Assembly: GCF_001625575.1 (NCBI RefSeq)
Contig: NZ_AUXV01000001.1
Location: 186,001-250,000 of the forward strand
Origin: Pseudoalteromonas luteoviolacea S2607
GTDB lineage: Bacteria > Pseudomonadota > Gammaproteobacteria > Enterobacterales > Alteromonadaceae
Direction: 5' to 3'
DNA: 64,000 nt
The notes below the pieces were generated by a model. It was not told the origin of the DNA and searched no databases. It saw nothing but the letters and a program-made list of their open reading frames with translations. Made by a program: the position numbers and the translations under genes. Positions 47,680 through 58,097 of the stretch are shown here, piece by piece. Within the stretch, counting starts at the first letter, position 1, and each line of letters starts with the position of its first letter.

Positions 47680-47683
47680 ACTA

Positions 47684-48814
47684 TTAGTGTTTCATATCAT
47701 CTGGAATTGGTAAGTCTTTATTCAGTTCTGTAGGCCTTCTACCCCGACCTTTGTTGAATTTTTTCAGCTGGAATACATAAGCCAGTACCTGCGCAACAGC
47801 AGTAAACAACTGCTCTGGGATCTGGTCCCCTACTTCTGTTGTATGATACAAAGAACGAGTAAGCACAGGCGACTCGACAATTGGGACTTCGTTACCTTTC
47901 GCGACCTTACGAATTTGCATCGCCAATTCATCAACACCTTTCGCAATTACCATTGGGGCACCTGCTTTTTCAGTGTCATATTTTAACGCCACAGAATAGT
48001 GGGTTGGGTTTGTAACTACCACATCCGCGTCAGGCACATCTTGCATCATTCTGCGCTGGGACATTTCACGCTGCGTTCTTCTAATTCGCGCTTTAATTTG
48101 CGGGTCACCTTCAGAGTTTTTGTACTCGTCCTTAACCTCTTGAAGTGTCATTTTTAGTTGCTTGTGGTGGTTATAGCTCTGATAAGGCGCATCAATAGCT
48201 GAAATAATGATCATCGTGCAACTGAGCGCCAAAAAGATCCAAGCTAATATTTCCAATGAGTGGATAACATTACCAGGGGCTGACTCAATACTGAGATGCA
48301 AAATATCGTAAAACATCCACTTGATAAATAAGATGGCAAAGCCTGCAACCAGCACGAATTTCAACACGGATTTAATTAGCTCTACAGCAGCTTGTGGCCC
48401 TAACATGCGCTTAATGCCTTTCATCGGTGACATTTTACTCGCTTTTGGCGCAGCAGCTTGCCAGCTAAAATTAAAACCGCCCAACAGCGTATTCCCGATC
48501 ACTCCAGCTACAAGAATAATTAAAACAAACATTGACATAGGGAAGAACAATTCTGAAAAGGCATCTCCCCACACCGCAAACATTTTAGTCGTATCATAGG
48601 TTTCATTGCGGTTTAGTGTCAGCATGCGGCCCATAATGTTGTACAAACCTTTCGCAATGTCCGCGCCATAAAGGATCAATGCCACGGCAGAAAAAATTAA
48701 TACAAAGGTGGTTCCCAGCTCTTTTGAGCGAGCGACCTGACCTTTCTTTCTGGCATCACTAATCTTTTTTGAGGTGGGTTCTTCGGTGCGTTCTTGACCT
48801 GAATCTTCAGCCAT
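47684..48814 (-). CDS. flhB: Flagellar export switch protein FlhB
   Basis: FlhB switches export from hook to filament substrates. The 376-residue protein has four membrane segments (about 35-210). The cytoplasmic domain has the autocleavage motif NPTH at 269-272 (VVVTNPTHYSVALKYD). It belongs to the fliK-fliR unit. A second, free-standing copy of the C-terminal part is encoded at 27204-27500. Confidence 0.97.
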   Translation of the reverse strand: MAEDSGQERTEEPTSKKISDARKKGQVARSKELGTTFVLIFSAVALILYGADIAKGLYNIMGRMLTLNRNETYDTTKMFAVWGDAFSELFFPMSMFVLIILVAGVIGNTLLGGFNFSWQAAAPKASKMSPMKGIKRMLGPQAAVELIKSVLKFVLVAGFAILFIKWMFYDILHLSIESAPGNVIHSLEILAWIFLALSCTMIIISAIDAPYQSYNHHKQLKMTLQEVKDEYKNSEGDPQIKARIRRTQREMSQRRMMQDVPDADVVVTNPTHYSVALKYDTEKAGAPMVIAKGVDELAMQIRKVAKGNEVPIVESPVLTRSLYHTTEVGDQIPEQLFTAVAQVLAYVFQLKKFNKGRGRRPTELNKDLPIPDDMKH

Positions 48815-48823
48815 TGCTGCCTC

Positions 48824-49603
48824 CTACACTGTACAGCCAATCAAATCACACATCAGCTCAGTCATTTTAAGCCACTGAAACTCATACTGCAGAGTAAAGT
48901 TCCCCATTGTCGCCCAAATAATCGTTAGACCCGCTACAAGTGTAAATGCAAAACCCACAGAAAAGATATTCATCTGAGGTGCTGCTCGTGTCATGATACC
49001 AAATGCTAAGTTAATAACTAGCATGGCCGTAAGCGGGGCTAAAGACAGTGATAACGCTGTAGCAAAGAGCCATGAGCCCCATGTTACGATTTTCCAGTAA
49101 TTGTCGACATGCCACCAATCCCCTGCTATCGGCCAAGACTGAAAGCTAAAAACAATCATCTGAAACATCATCAGATGTCCATTGAAAACAAAAAATAGCA
49201 ACGTAGCAAGGATCAAATAAAACTGGCCCACAGCCGGTACACTTAGCCCGTTTGAGGGGTCAACTACCGAAGCGAAACCTAGACCTGTTTGCATCGCAAG
49301 CACCTGACCTGCAACGATAAATGTATTTAGCAATAACAGAGACGCAAAACCAATCGCAATACCAATGATCATTTCTTGTATGACCACCAATACCATTTGA
49401 AAAGAGAAGAGTTCTGTAAATTGAGATTGTGGAATCGCGGGAGCAACAACCAAAGTCACGACAATGGAGAGGCACAGCTTGATCCGTTTCGATACACTTT
49501 GCGCACCAAAACCCGCCATTACCATAATCATCGAACTAATACGTATCAGAGGCAGTATAAAGTCACTTAGCCCCTGCATTAATTCTGAAAAAAGAATTTC
49601 CAT
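48824..49603 (-). CDS. fliR: Flagellar export apparatus protein FliR
   Basis: FliR is part of the FliPQR core of the export gate. The 259-residue, multi-pass protein has the family pattern GFASVVDPSNGLSVPAVGQF. It lies between fliQ and flhB with one- and nine-base spacers. Confidence 0.95.
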   Translation of the reverse strand: MEILFSELMQGLSDFILPLIRISSMIMVMAGFGAQSVSKRIKLCLSIVVTLVVAPAIPQSQFTELFSFQMVLVVIQEMIIGIAIGFASLLLLNTFIVAGQVLAMQTGLGFASVVDPSNGLSVPAVGQFYLILATLLFFVFNGHLMMFQMIVFSFQSWPIAGDWWHVDNYWKIVTWGSWLFATALSLSLAPLTAMLVINLAFGIMTRAAPQMNIFSVGFAFTLVAGLTIIWATMGNFTLQYEFQWLKMTELMCDLIGCTV

Positions 49604-49604
49604 A

Positions 49605-49874
49605 CTAACCCGCGATTTCAGGAATGCGCATGACCATCAGTTTGAAAAAGTCCATTAACTCTTGGGTCATCCAATGGCCACCAACAATAAGAGCTACCAG
49701 CGTAATGATAAGTTTCGGTAAGAAGCTCAGTGTTTGTTCGTTAATAGATGTGGCAGCCTGAAACACCGACACGATTAAACCAATAATCAAACCAGGTACC
49801 ACGATGGCAGCCACCAATTTTATCACCAGAAATAACGAGTCACTTAATATGTCTACAAAAACTTCTGGTTCCAT
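49605..49874 (-). CDS. fliQ: Flagellar export apparatus protein FliQ
   Basis: FliQ is a small two-helix subunit of the export gate. The 89-residue protein has membrane segments at about 16-36 and 50-72, with FQAATSINEQTLSFLPKLI between and before the second, as in the family. It follows fliP by one base. Confidence 0.95.
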   Translation of the reverse strand: MEPEVFVDILSDSLFLVIKLVAAIVVPGLIIGLIVSVFQAATSINEQTLSFLPKLIITLVALIVGGHWMTQELMDFFKLMVMRIPEIAG

Positions 49875-49875
49875 A

Positions 49876-50628
49876 TTACACCCCTAATCCAAAACTTCGG
49901 GCCAGGGTCCCCATAACTAGCGACCAGCCATCTACTAAAACAAACAGCATAATTTTAAACGGCAAGGAGACAATCATAGGGGAAAGCATCATCATACCCA
50001 TTGCCATCAAGACACTGGCGACCACCAGATCAACAATCAAGAACGGGATGAAAAACATAAACCCAATAATAAATGCCGTCTGTAATTCACTGGTTACAAA
50101 AGCAGGAATAATCACCACAAATGGTGTGTCTTCAGGACTATCAAGCTTATCGTAACCTGCGATTTTAGCGAATGTCTCTAGATCTTTTATACGGGTCTGC
50201 GACAGCATAAACGCCTTTATGGGCTCCTTGGCAGCGTGCAATGCTTGCACTGATGTCATTTCTTCATTTAAATAAGGCTGAACAGCTTCATCATGAATTT
50301 TGCTAAAAATCGGAGCCATGATGAAAAAAGTCAAAAACAACGACATGCCAACCAAAATTTGATTTGAAGGAGACTGTTGCAACCCAATTGCTTGACGCAA
50401 AATAGCCAAAACCACAATGATACGTGTGAATGAGGTCATCATAATAACCGCAGCTGGAATAAAACTAAGCGCAGTCATTATTGCGAGTACTTGTAAAGTT
50501 ACTGAGTACTCTTGAGAACCATCAGGGTTAGTCGTCACACTTAATGCTTCAAAACCGTCATTTGCGCTCACTTGGGGTAGAAATACAGCTAAAGCTAAAA
50601 TTAAAAGGAATCGAAGCATGGTTTTCAC
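49876..50628 (-). CDS. fliP: Flagellar export apparatus protein FliP
   Basis: FliP is the main subunit of the export gate core. The 250-residue protein has a cleavable signal (about 1-22) and conserved [20 protein letters not shown], with Arg and Gln, and [20 protein letters not shown]. It overlaps fliO by four bases. Confidence 0.97.
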   Translation of the reverse strand: MKTMLRFLLILALAVFLPQVSANDGFEALSVTTNPDGSQEYSVTLQVLAIMTALSFIPAAVIMMTSFTRIIVVLAILRQAIGLQQSPSNQILVGMSLFLTFFIMAPIFSKIHDEAVQPYLNEEMTSVQALHAAKEPIKAFMLSQTRIKDLETFAKIAGYDKLDSPEDTPFVVIIPAFVTSELQTAFIIGFMFFIPFLIVDLVVASVLMAMGMMMLSPMIVSLPFKIMLFVLVDGWSLVMGTLARSFGLGV

Positions 50629-50996
50629 TTTTCTTTTTTTATTGGTTGACCCACAAAGCGACTTAACTCTTTAACAAAAGGCGCGGTTTGGTTTTCACTT
50701 AATGGGGTTTCTAATTGGTATAAATAGTTAATGTTTTGCGGGGTAACGCCGAGCAGGTGTTGTTTATCATCAATTTCGATTACGAGCAGCCTTTCGCGAG
50801 TACCCAAAGGCAAACTACGAATAACTTTGAAATCTTGGTTATTACCCACATTGGGATTGATGCGTTTTACTAACCAGGCTAGGCCAATAATAAGCGCGAT
50901 GATAGAGATCAGTGACAGTGCAACCGTTACTATCTCCAAACTAGGTCCCTGCGGCTGCGTTGCGGCTGCCGCATTCGTAAATAGTATCCAAGTCAT
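50625..50996 (-). CDS. fliO: Flagellar assembly protein FliO
   Basis: FliO helps assemble the FliP ring. The 123-residue protein has one membrane segment near 22-44 and a cytoplasmic tail with [20 protein letters not shown], the typical FliO beta motif. It lies between fliN and fliP. Confidence 0.92.
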   Translation of the reverse strand: MTWILFTNAAAATQPQGPSLEIVTVALSLISIIALIIGLAWLVKRINPNVGNNQDFKVIRSLPLGTRERLLVIEIDDKQHLLGVTPQNINYLYQLETPLSENQTAPFVKELSRFVGQPIKKEK

Positions 50997-51007
50997 GACT
51001 TATTCTA

Positions 51008-51403
51008 CTATCTAAGCTTCTTAATTCGCTCGACTTGGCTAATTACATCGGTGAGTCTGATACCAAACTTGTCGTTGACAACAACCACTTCACCGTGCGC
51101 AATCAACGTACCATTTACAAGTACATCAAGCGGTTCACCTGCTACTCTATCCAACTCAACCACTGAGCCTTGGTTTAATTGCAGCAAGTTTCGGATGTTA
51201 ATTTTCGATCTACCCACTTCCATAGAAATAGTGACCGGAATATCTAAAATAGTATCTAGTTTTCTTTTTTCATCCGCGCTTAAATTCGCATCACTTTCTT
51301 CTAGCTCTTCTAACTCTGCAACTTCAGCACTTCCTGGATCAGCATCTTCTGCTTCGGCAAGCGCTGCAGCCCATTCATCCATTGTATCTTGATCATCACT
51401 CAT
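51008..51403 (-). CDS. fliN: Flagellar motor switch protein FliN
   Basis: FliN forms the lower C-ring and contributes to CheY-P response and export. The 131-residue protein has an acidic N-terminal arm and a C-terminal SpoA domain: IPVTISMEVGRSKINIRNLL, GSVVELDRVAGEPLDVLVNG, KFGIRLTDV. It follows fliM by 24 bases. Confidence 0.96.
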   Translation of the reverse strand: MSDDQDTMDEWAAALAEAEDADPGSAEVAELEELEESDANLSADEKRKLDTILDIPVTISMEVGRSKINIRNLLQLNQGSVVELDRVAGEPLDVLVNGTLIAHGEVVVVNDKFGIRLTDVISQVERIKKLR

Positions 51404-51427
51404 GCACTTACTACCTTAAATTCTTGA

Positions 51428-52522
51428 TCACCAATCAAGATCAACACCTTCAGACAGGTGCAGATCTTCTTCTAATTCAGCCAACTCTGCATCTGAATCG
51501 AGCTTTTTACCACCTTTGGTAAATACATGTAGCTCAGATTTAACAGACTCAGGACGTTTAATCTTTTCACTTATTTGCAATGCCACATTGTCTCTTGAAC
51601 GACCCATTTTCGCTCTAAACGTCGGCAGTTCTTCTACAAACACCGTGATATGCTCAGGCATTTCGACTGGGATGATATCACCAGCTTTCAAATCCATAAT
51701 TTGTTGTAAAGACAAATCAACTTCAAGCAATTGGGTGGACATTTCTACTTCAACGTCCATTATTTCATCACGTAGAGCTTTACTCCAACGTAAATCTGTA
51801 TCCTCGGTATCTGATTGAACACCCGCATCAAGCAATTCTCTGATGGGTTCCAACATCGAGTATGGCAAGGAAATATGAAAATCACCGCCCCCGCCGTCTA
51901 ATTCGATATGAAACGAACTGATCACCACCACTTCGGTCGGCGATACAATGTTCGCCATGGCAGGGTTCACTTCTGAATCAAGGTATTCAAAGGACACATC
52001 CATTACAGGCGCCCATGCTTCTTTGTAATCCTCAAAGATGATTTTTAAAAGCATTTGTACAATACGACGTTCTGTCGGGGTAAATTCTCGCCCTTCAATC
52101 TTAGCGTGATAGCGACCATCACCACCAAAGAAGTTATCAACCAAAATGAAGACCAGTCTTGCTTCCATGGTGATTAGGCCAGTTCCCTTAAGCGGGCGAA
52201 ACCTCACCATGTTCAAACTGGTTGGCACAAACAAGGTGTGAATGTATTCGCCGAACTTAAGCATCTGAACGCCGTTGATTGAGACTTCAGCGGTCCTTCT
52301 CATCATATTGAACAGACTTATTCGCATATGCCTTGCAAAACGCTCATTTACAATCTCGAGCGTCGGCATTCGCCCACGCACAATCCTGTCTTGCGAGGAG
52401 AAGTCATACTGGAGGGCATTAGCATCTTCGCCCCCCTCACCAGAGGGAACTTCGTCTTCTTCGACTTCATCGACACCATGTAATAGCGCGTCGATTTCAT
52501 CTTGTGATAATAAATCGCTCAC
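51428..52522 (-). CDS. fliM: Flagellar motor switch protein FliM
   Basis: FliM is the CheY-P receptor in the C-ring. The 364-residue protein starts with the CheY-binding peptide LLSQDEIDALLHGVDEV. A CheC-like middle domain follows with VFILVDNFFGGDGR, then a C-terminal SpoA domain (about 260-340). It lies between fliL and fliN. Confidence 0.97.
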   Translation of the reverse strand: MSDLLSQDEIDALLHGVDEVEEDEVPSGEGGEDANALQYDFSSQDRIVRGRMPTLEIVNERFARHMRISLFNMMRRTAEVSINGVQMLKFGEYIHTLFVPTSLNMVRFRPLKGTGLITMEARLVFILVDNFFGGDGRYHAKIEGREFTPTERRIVQMLLKIIFEDYKEAWAPVMDVSFEYLDSEVNPAMANIVSPTEVVVISSFHIELDGGGGDFHISLPYSMLEPIRELLDAGVQSDTEDTDLRWSKALRDEIMDVEVEMSTQLLEVDLSLQQIMDLKAGDIIPVEMPEHITVFVEELPTFRAKMGRSRDNVALQISEKIKRPESVKSELHVFTKGGKKLDSDAELAELEEDLHLSEGVDLDW

Positions 52523-52531
52523 AGGGGATTC

Positions 52532-53056
52532 CTACTGCATTACAAAACCGGTAAACAGCACACGTTCGATAACTTTGCTGCCCTCGACACCTTCCATTGC
52601 TGCTTGAACTTTGTCTAAAGCAGTCAACCTCAATGTCTCCTTACCTGCACTCGTGCTCAATTCATCTGCGGTTGTGGTAGAGAACACACTTAACAACGTA
52701 CCTTCGATAAGTGGAATGTGCTTTTTCGTCACTTCTTCGTTTACATCACCACGAACTAACAGTTGAACTTTGATTTGTACAATTCTATCTCTACTGGCAC
52801 CTGGTACATTGAATACAAACGGTCTCGGCATCGCGACATAGAGCGCGCTTCCCATTTCTGCCGCATTTTGCTCACTCAAGTCCTCTTCAACTACTGTAGA
52901 CTCTTCAGCTAAAGAAGCTTCCTCCTCCTCACCACCGGATAGTAAAAAGAAGCCTGCAACGCCACCTAATATGACAACAACTGCAGCAATAATAATAATG
53001 AGCTTCTTTTTGGATCCACCCGCTTCTTCAATTTCTAAATCGGTTTCTTCAGCCAT
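52532..53056 (-). CDS. fliL: Flagellar basal-body-associated protein FliL
   Basis: FliL surrounds the stator and supports torque. The 174-residue protein has one membrane segment (about 17-39) after a charged tail, an acidic periplasmic linker, and a stomatin-like domain with YVAMPRPFVFNVPG and IPLIEGTLLSVFSTTTADEL. It lies between fliK and fliM. Confidence 0.95.
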   Translation of the reverse strand: MAEETDLEIEEAGGSKKKLIIIIAAVVVILGGVAGFFLLSGGEEEEASLAEESTVVEEDLSEQNAAEMGSALYVAMPRPFVFNVPGASRDRIVQIKVQLLVRGDVNEEVTKKHIPLIEGTLLSVFSTTTADELSTSAGKETLRLTALDKVQAAMEGVEGSKVIERVLFTGFVMQ

Positions 53057-53102
53057 ATGTGCGCTTCTATTAATTTATGTTCTGTCTTAATGATAGCAGT
53101 TG

Positions 53103-55382
53103 TTAAGCATAGTAATCTATTGCCGAATCACTTTGTTTTCTGCTAGTCACTGATTGTTCTTTATTATTTTGCGCTTCACTGGCCTCATTAGCAAGTTTTC
53201 CATGACCTTGTTGCTTACCATCATCGTCATTTGAATTTCCTTCAGACTGCTGTTGGATATTGCTTTCTCCTAGTTCAATCCCCTGCTCCTCTAACATTTC
53301 TCTCAGCTTAGGCATGGACTCTTCTAGCAATTCTTTAGCTTGTTGGTTTTGCACTACAAAGTTTATTTGTGCCTGCTCTGCATCTGAACGAATTCGAATT
53401 TGCATGCTACCTAACTCTGCGGGGTCTAGTCTGATTTCAGCTTCCTTATTATTTAAGTTAATCATCATGTTAACTTTTTCTTGCAGCATTTTAGCAGCGT
53501 CATTGCGAGTCAAGTTTAATGCTTGTGCAAGCGCAGGATCTGCCTGTAATTTTACTTGTGAACTGGTTTGCTGCACTGAGGTCTGTTGGTTCTGGCGTGA
53601 CTGCTCAACCTGCTGAATTACTTGCTCAAATTCTTCTTTGCTCTGAATTTGCTCGTTACCCAAACTGCGAATGGCCTTAAAGACGTTTTCTACATTTTGG
53701 CTAGCAGTTTGTCGCTGATTATTACCACTATTTTGCTGCTCCCCCTCAAAATCACTCGGTAACTCCACCTGCTCTTCAGAATTCACTGCAACATCGGCAA
53801 CAGTTTGTTTGTTTGCCTCTGGCGCTACTTGCTCTTTTACTGGAGCCTTAGTGCTGTTGTACGTGAATTCAGGTTTAGCCACATCATTTTTAACCACAGT
53901 TTCAAGCTTATCATTACTCTGCTTGGTACCAGTTATAAGAGCATTCTCTTTATGCTCAGTTTCACTTGTTACTTTACTCGCTGTGCTAGTGCCTTCTTGC
54001 GCTATTGAATTAGGCGATTTACCTGTTAGGGCATGATAAAGAGCCGCTTCTTGTTTTTTAGAGGCAGAGTCAGTTGATTTGGTATCATTGAGGCGCTCAT
54101 TGAGTAACTTCTCTAACTCTTGCTTTTCTTGGGGTGACAAGTTATCGACCATTGCCTTTAACTCTGACACACTCGTCGATTTAACTTCAGTCGCTTTTGG
54201 CACGTTTACGAAGTCACTCGAGGCCTGCTTCGGTGTATTTTTTATAATCTCAGCGCCATCAGAGTCAGAGGTTGATGCTGATTCGGTCGGTTTCTCGGTG
54301 GCCATTTCGATATTTTTGTTGATATGTGGTTTTGCGACGGCTTCACTCACTGAAGGTTGAGTCATTTTATTGCCTTGTTGGGGGGCGACTGAAGTACGTT
54401 CCTTTTGCATCAATTGAGTGATTAAATCTGGCGCCTGTTGCTCACTTTCACTTGCGTTTGGTGTCACTACTTTTGCTTCAACATCAGGGTTGAGCTTTTG
54501 ACTAGCAACGGGGTTAGATTTTGACTCTTTCTCACTATGTAAGTGCCACTCTCGCTCTTTAGCAACACCGTTTAATGCTTCAGCCTTTACATCAGGTATA
54601 GACCGATTGCCGCTTTCTAGCATCTTGGGCTTGTCACTGACCGTTGCCTCACCATCGGTGGGGTCACCAATTGGACCTTCTGAATATCGCGGTCCTGTGG
54701 GCACTGGCGTGACGACTTCACCTTGTCCTGGTAGCTGTTTGGAAGAGTTTCCAACCTCTACATTCACATGTTTTGATTCAGCTTTTACAGAGTCATTCGG
54801 CATACTTTCGGCAGTCTCATTACCCAATTTCTTGTCTTGAACAACGATTGGACCAATTAAATCAATCGGACCTTTTTTGCCACTTTTTACAGGTAACTCA
54901 TCGATCTTTTCTGCACTGCCAAGGTGATCTTTCAATGCTTGCGGTACTGGCGCTAAATGATGTTCCACATCAGTTTTTTGATTATTTGCCGCGTTGATCT
55001 GAGACAGTAATGTGTCTGGGTTAGGCGTAGAGCTAGCCTTTGACGCCTCATTAGTTGTTTCGACCTTTAAAACAACATCAGGACCTTGATTAGATTTAGG
55101 TAGATTTGAGTCATCAAGCTGTAAAGGCTCATCTAACCCTTTTGGCAAAGGTCGTTGAGTACCTTGCTGCGTCTCACTTGCTCGCGTTTTTTCTGCACTG
55201 GCTTCTTGCTTTGTTAATTCTTCTTGATCAGCTTCTTTCTGTATCGCAGCTTTTGCATCTTCTCGCTCGCTGGCCTCTGCCAACATCGCCATAAACCCTC
55301 TTCCATCAGAGCTTTCTTCAACCTGCCTATCCTGCGGTGAAACAGTGCTGTTTAATCCAACGTCCAATGAAACATTAACCAT
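53103..55382 (-). CDS. fliK: Flagellar hook-length control protein FliK
   Basis: FliK measures hook length and triggers the FlhB switch. The 759-residue protein is long and mostly low complexity (Glu/Lys/Ser/Thr/Gln-rich). The C-terminal domain (about 620-715) has the typical pattern EAEIRLDPAELGSMQIRIRS and LREMLEEQGIELGESNIQQ. AGGTGAG precedes the ATG. It starts a sigma-54 transcript fliK-fliL-fliM-fliN-fliO-fliP-fliQ-fliR-flhB. Confidence 0.93.
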   Translation of the reverse strand: MVNVSLDVGLNSTVSPQDRQVEESSDGRGFMAMLAEASEREDAKAAIQKEADQEELTKQEASAEKTRASETQQGTQRPLPKGLDEPLQLDDSNLPKSNQGPDVVLKVETTNEASKASSTPNPDTLLSQINAANNQKTDVEHHLAPVPQALKDHLGSAEKIDELPVKSGKKGPIDLIGPIVVQDKKLGNETAESMPNDSVKAESKHVNVEVGNSSKQLPGQGEVVTPVPTGPRYSEGPIGDPTDGEATVSDKPKMLESGNRSIPDVKAEALNGVAKEREWHLHSEKESKSNPVASQKLNPDVEAKVVTPNASESEQQAPDLITQLMQKERTSVAPQQGNKMTQPSVSEAVAKPHINKNIEMATEKPTESASTSDSDGAEIIKNTPKQASSDFVNVPKATEVKSTSVSELKAMVDNLSPQEKQELEKLLNERLNDTKSTDSASKKQEAALYHALTGKSPNSIAQEGTSTASKVTSETEHKENALITGTKQSNDKLETVVKNDVAKPEFTYNSTKAPVKEQVAPEANKQTVADVAVNSEEQVELPSDFEGEQQNSGNNQRQTASQNVENVFKAIRSLGNEQIQSKEEFEQVIQQVEQSRQNQQTSVQQTSSQVKLQADPALAQALNLTRNDAAKMLQEKVNMMINLNNKEAEIRLDPAELGSMQIRIRSDAEQAQINFVVQNQQAKELLEESMPKLREMLEEQGIELGESNIQQQSEGNSNDDDGKQQGHGKLANEASEAQNNKEQSVTSRKQSDSAIDYYA

Positions 55383-55449
55383 ATTCTCACCTTTTAGTGT
55401 GGCAATCGAACGCCGCTTGCCTACTTATAACTCTATTATTTCGTAAAAA

Positions 55450-55465
55450 TGCAATTTTTAAGCCA
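55450..55465 (-). promoter_or_regulatory. Sigma-54 promoter of fliK
   Basis: On the minus strand TGGCTTAAAAATTGCA fits the -24/-12 consensus with correct spacing. It begins immediately after the fliJ stop codon and would give a leader of about 56 bases before fliK. Confidence 0.78.
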
Positions 55466-55912
55466 TTAATTAGCCAACTTGCGTCTCATAAAGATGTTTG
55501 TTGCAAATTCATCGAGCATTTTCTGCTCTGCTTTTGCTAATCGTTTTTGTTTTTCAAGCTCTTTTTTCTCTATCAGCTTTGCAATGGCTTTCACTTTAGC
55601 CTGTTGAGCCAGCCACAGCTTACGCCGCTGCTCCACGACCCTTTTTGCCGTCGCAACTGTATTTGCCTGCTGCTTAATGGCTTCTTCAATTTTGTTAATA
55701 AAGCTGTGATACTGTGAAAAGCCACTACTACTTAGCCCTTGTAACGCTTTATTGTGCAGTTGTTGCGAGTACTCCAAACGAAAGTCATTTAACCCTTTCA
55801 ACTTTTGCTGATTGTCATGCAAGCTCCGTTCAGCTTGAACAAAATTCACTCTCAGACCATCTTCTTTATCTGATTCGAGTTTATGTAACAGTGCAAGTTT
55901 GGTTTCTGCCAT
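55466..55912 (-). CDS. fliJ: Flagellar export chaperone FliJ
   Basis: FliJ is the coiled-coil stalk that couples the FliI ATPase to the export gate. The chosen ATG overlaps the fliI stop by one base (TAATG) and gives 148 residues, the family length. The longer reading would start inside fliI. The whole chain is helical and charged, with LHNKALQGLSSSGFSQYHSF in the middle. Confidence 0.93.
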   Translation of the reverse strand: MAETKLALLHKLESDKEDGLRVNFVQAERSLHDNQQKLKGLNDFRLEYSQQLHNKALQGLSSSGFSQYHSFINKIEEAIKQQANTVATAKRVVEQRRKLWLAQQAKVKAIAKLIEKKELEKQKRLAKAEQKMLDEFATNIFMRRKLAN

Positions 55913-57255
55913 TAGCCTTGTCCTAATAGTTGCGCTAGACCCTGTAAGCACTCATCGTAGTTAAGTACTTCTTTCATGCCTTGCTGTAAAAAGCCATTCA
56001 CACTTGGCATCATCGCAATCGCTTGATCTAGCATGGGGTCGCTCCCCTGCTGATAAGCGCCCAAAGTTATCATGTCCTTGTTTTGTTGGTACATGGAGTA
56101 AACCTGTTTCAATACTCTGGCTTGTTGCATATGTGCATCCGATACAACTTGCGGCATGACACGTGAAATGGACTTTTCAATATCGATCGCTGGATAATGA
56201 CCGCTATCTGCTAAGTCTCGAGACAGTACAATATGGCCATCTAAAATCGCCCTCGCGGAATCGGCGATAGGGTCTTGCATATCGTCCCCTTCACTCAAAA
56301 CAGTAAAAAACGCGGTAATAGAACCCTGCCCCTCTCCTCCGTTACCAGCTCTCTCTACAAGCGCTGGTAGCTTGGCAAACACCGAAGGTGGATAGCCTTT
56401 TGTTGCAGGAGGCTCGCCAACTGCTAATGCTATCTCACGTTGAGCCATGGCATAACGGGTTACTGAGTCAAGCAGTAACAGTACATTTAGCCCCTGATCT
56501 CTAAAGTATTCTGCAATTGTCACTGCACTTTCGCACCCCTTCAATCGCATTAGAGGGGAAGCATCTGCGGGAGCTGCTACGACCACTGAGCGTCGTCGCC
56601 CCTCGGCACCGAGTATTTCATCAATAAACTCTTTTACTTCTCGACCACGTTCGCCAACCAACCCCACTACAATGACATCGGCTTCACTTCCTCGGGTCAT
56701 CATGCCTAATAGAACGGACTTACCGACACCACTTCCTGCGAACAATCCCATCCGCTGCCCTTGGCCCACGGTGATTATCGAATTAATAGCTCTTACCCCT
56801 ACATCCATCGGCTCACTGATAGGACGCCTTGCGAGTGGGTTAATCGGTGCTTGTGCAAACTTTAATCTAGTATCGGCTTGAATTGCTCCGAGGCCATCTA
56901 GAGGGCGACCGAGCCCGTCTACGACACGCCCGAGTAGTCCCATGCCAACGGGTAAACCAGACTCTTTTACTTGAGGAATTACTCTGGCACCGGGGAGCAC
57001 GCCAGAAATGTGATCATTTGGCATCAGGTACAAAATATCATCATTGAAGCCGATGACTTCGGCATCTACAAAACCATTGATTGTTTCGATTTTACACTGG
57101 CTTCCCACAGCGGCGTTTAAACCCTTTGCTTCAAGGGTTAGCCCTACAACACGAGTTAGGCTGCCAGCAACGGCAACCCCATAAGGTTGGATATGTTTTT
57201 GATACGAACTAATTCTTTGCGCTAGTGGCTGATGTTGAAGCTCAGTTTCTGTCAT
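55912..57255 (-). CDS. fliI: Flagellum-specific ATPase FliI
   Basis: FliI is the cytoplasmic export ATPase related to F1 beta. The 447-residue protein has Walker [12 protein letters not shown] (170-180), [15 protein letters not shown], Walker [21 protein letters not shown] and the [14 protein letters not shown] motif. It lies between fliH and fliJ. Confidence 0.97.
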   Translation of the reverse strand: MTETELQHQPLAQRISSYQKHIQPYGVAVAGSLTRVVGLTLEAKGLNAAVGSQCKIETINGFVDAEVIGFNDDILYLMPNDHISGVLPGARVIPQVKESGLPVGMGLLGRVVDGLGRPLDGLGAIQADTRLKFAQAPINPLARRPISEPMDVGVRAINSIITVGQGQRMGLFAGSGVGKSVLLGMMTRGSEADVIVVGLVGERGREVKEFIDEILGAEGRRRSVVVAAPADASPLMRLKGCESAVTIAEYFRDQGLNVLLLLDSVTRYAMAQREIALAVGEPPATKGYPPSVFAKLPALVERAGNGGEGQGSITAFFTVLSEGDDMQDPIADSARAILDGHIVLSRDLADSGHYPAIDIEKSISRVMPQVVSDAHMQQARVLKQVYSMYQQNKDMITLGAYQQGSDPMLDQAIAMMPSVNGFLQQGMKEVLNYDECLQGLAQLLGQG

Positions 57256-57275
57256 GAATATTGAAGCGATAAATA

Positions 57276-58094
57276 CTAGATACCGCTATCATGCAAAAAC
57301 TTCTCCAATATTTCGGTTATGCGGTTTTTAACGGTCAGATCTATCGATGAAATTGGCGATTTAATTTCACATCCACCGCGTTCCAACGTCGGCTCAGGGA
57401 TCAGTTGCCACCTTTGTTTTGCTAACATCTCGCTGCCGTAGGCTTCTTCTACAAGCGTTAAATCTTCTGGGTGTAGATGAACTTTTAGTTGCACCTCTGC
57501 AATGGGCAGCGCATCTAAACCTTTTTTAAGTGCTTGAAGGATTAGATCAGGGCTTGTTTTCAATTCATGAAATGTGATTTGTTGTGTCAATAAACTGACA
57601 AGGTGAATAAGTTGCTTTTCACACGCTTCATCTACTTGTTGCAATGGCTCATTTATCTTGTCGACAAGGGACGATAGCATTTGCAAGCGCTCTTCAATAA
57701 GTGGCTTCGCATCCTCTATACCTTGCAGTTTACCTGCTTCAATCCCCTCTTTGAGCCCTGCTTCATTACCTTCTTTAGCGCCTTTCTCAAAACCTTCGAT
57801 ATAACCTTGTTCGTGTCCCTGCTTCAATCCTTCATCGTAGGCATCTTGGCGGATCTGCTCGAGTTCCTCCAGTGTCAGAGTTGGTATTTCTGCCTCAACG
57901 GTTTCTGGTTCAGTTTGGCGCTCCGTTTTCGTATACAGCTCTTCAAGTGGCGTACCCATTGCAGTTGAGCGACCAGATAAACCACTCAGGTCTTCTTTTA
58001 CATCAGGAATATCCCAGTCTTCAAGGTGCTCAAGTAATGCATCAACAGCTTCACCGTGAACAGGTTTCCCCCGATATAACTTTGGTTCAGACAT
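57276..58094 (-). CDS. fliH: Flagellar export stator protein FliH
   Basis: FliH holds and regulates FliI at the base of the flagellum. The 272-residue protein has a helical central region with a run of G-xxx-G units (residues about 90-130: [20 protein letters not shown] and following), the hallmark glycine repeats of FliH. A C-terminal FliI-binding domain follows. It starts three bases after fliG. Confidence 0.93.
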   Translation of the reverse strand: MSEPKLYRGKPVHGEAVDALLEHLEDWDIPDVKEDLSGLSGRSTAMGTPLEELYTKTERQTEPETVEAEIPTLTLEELEQIRQDAYDEGLKQGHEQGYIEGFEKGAKEGNEAGLKEGIEAGKLQGIEDAKPLIEERLQMLSSLVDKINEPLQQVDEACEKQLIHLVSLLTQQITFHELKTSPDLILQALKKGLDALPIAEVQLKVHLHPEDLTLVEEAYGSEMLAKQRWQLIPEPTLERGGCEIKSPISSIDLTVKNRITEILEKFLHDSGI

Positions 58095-58097
58095 AAT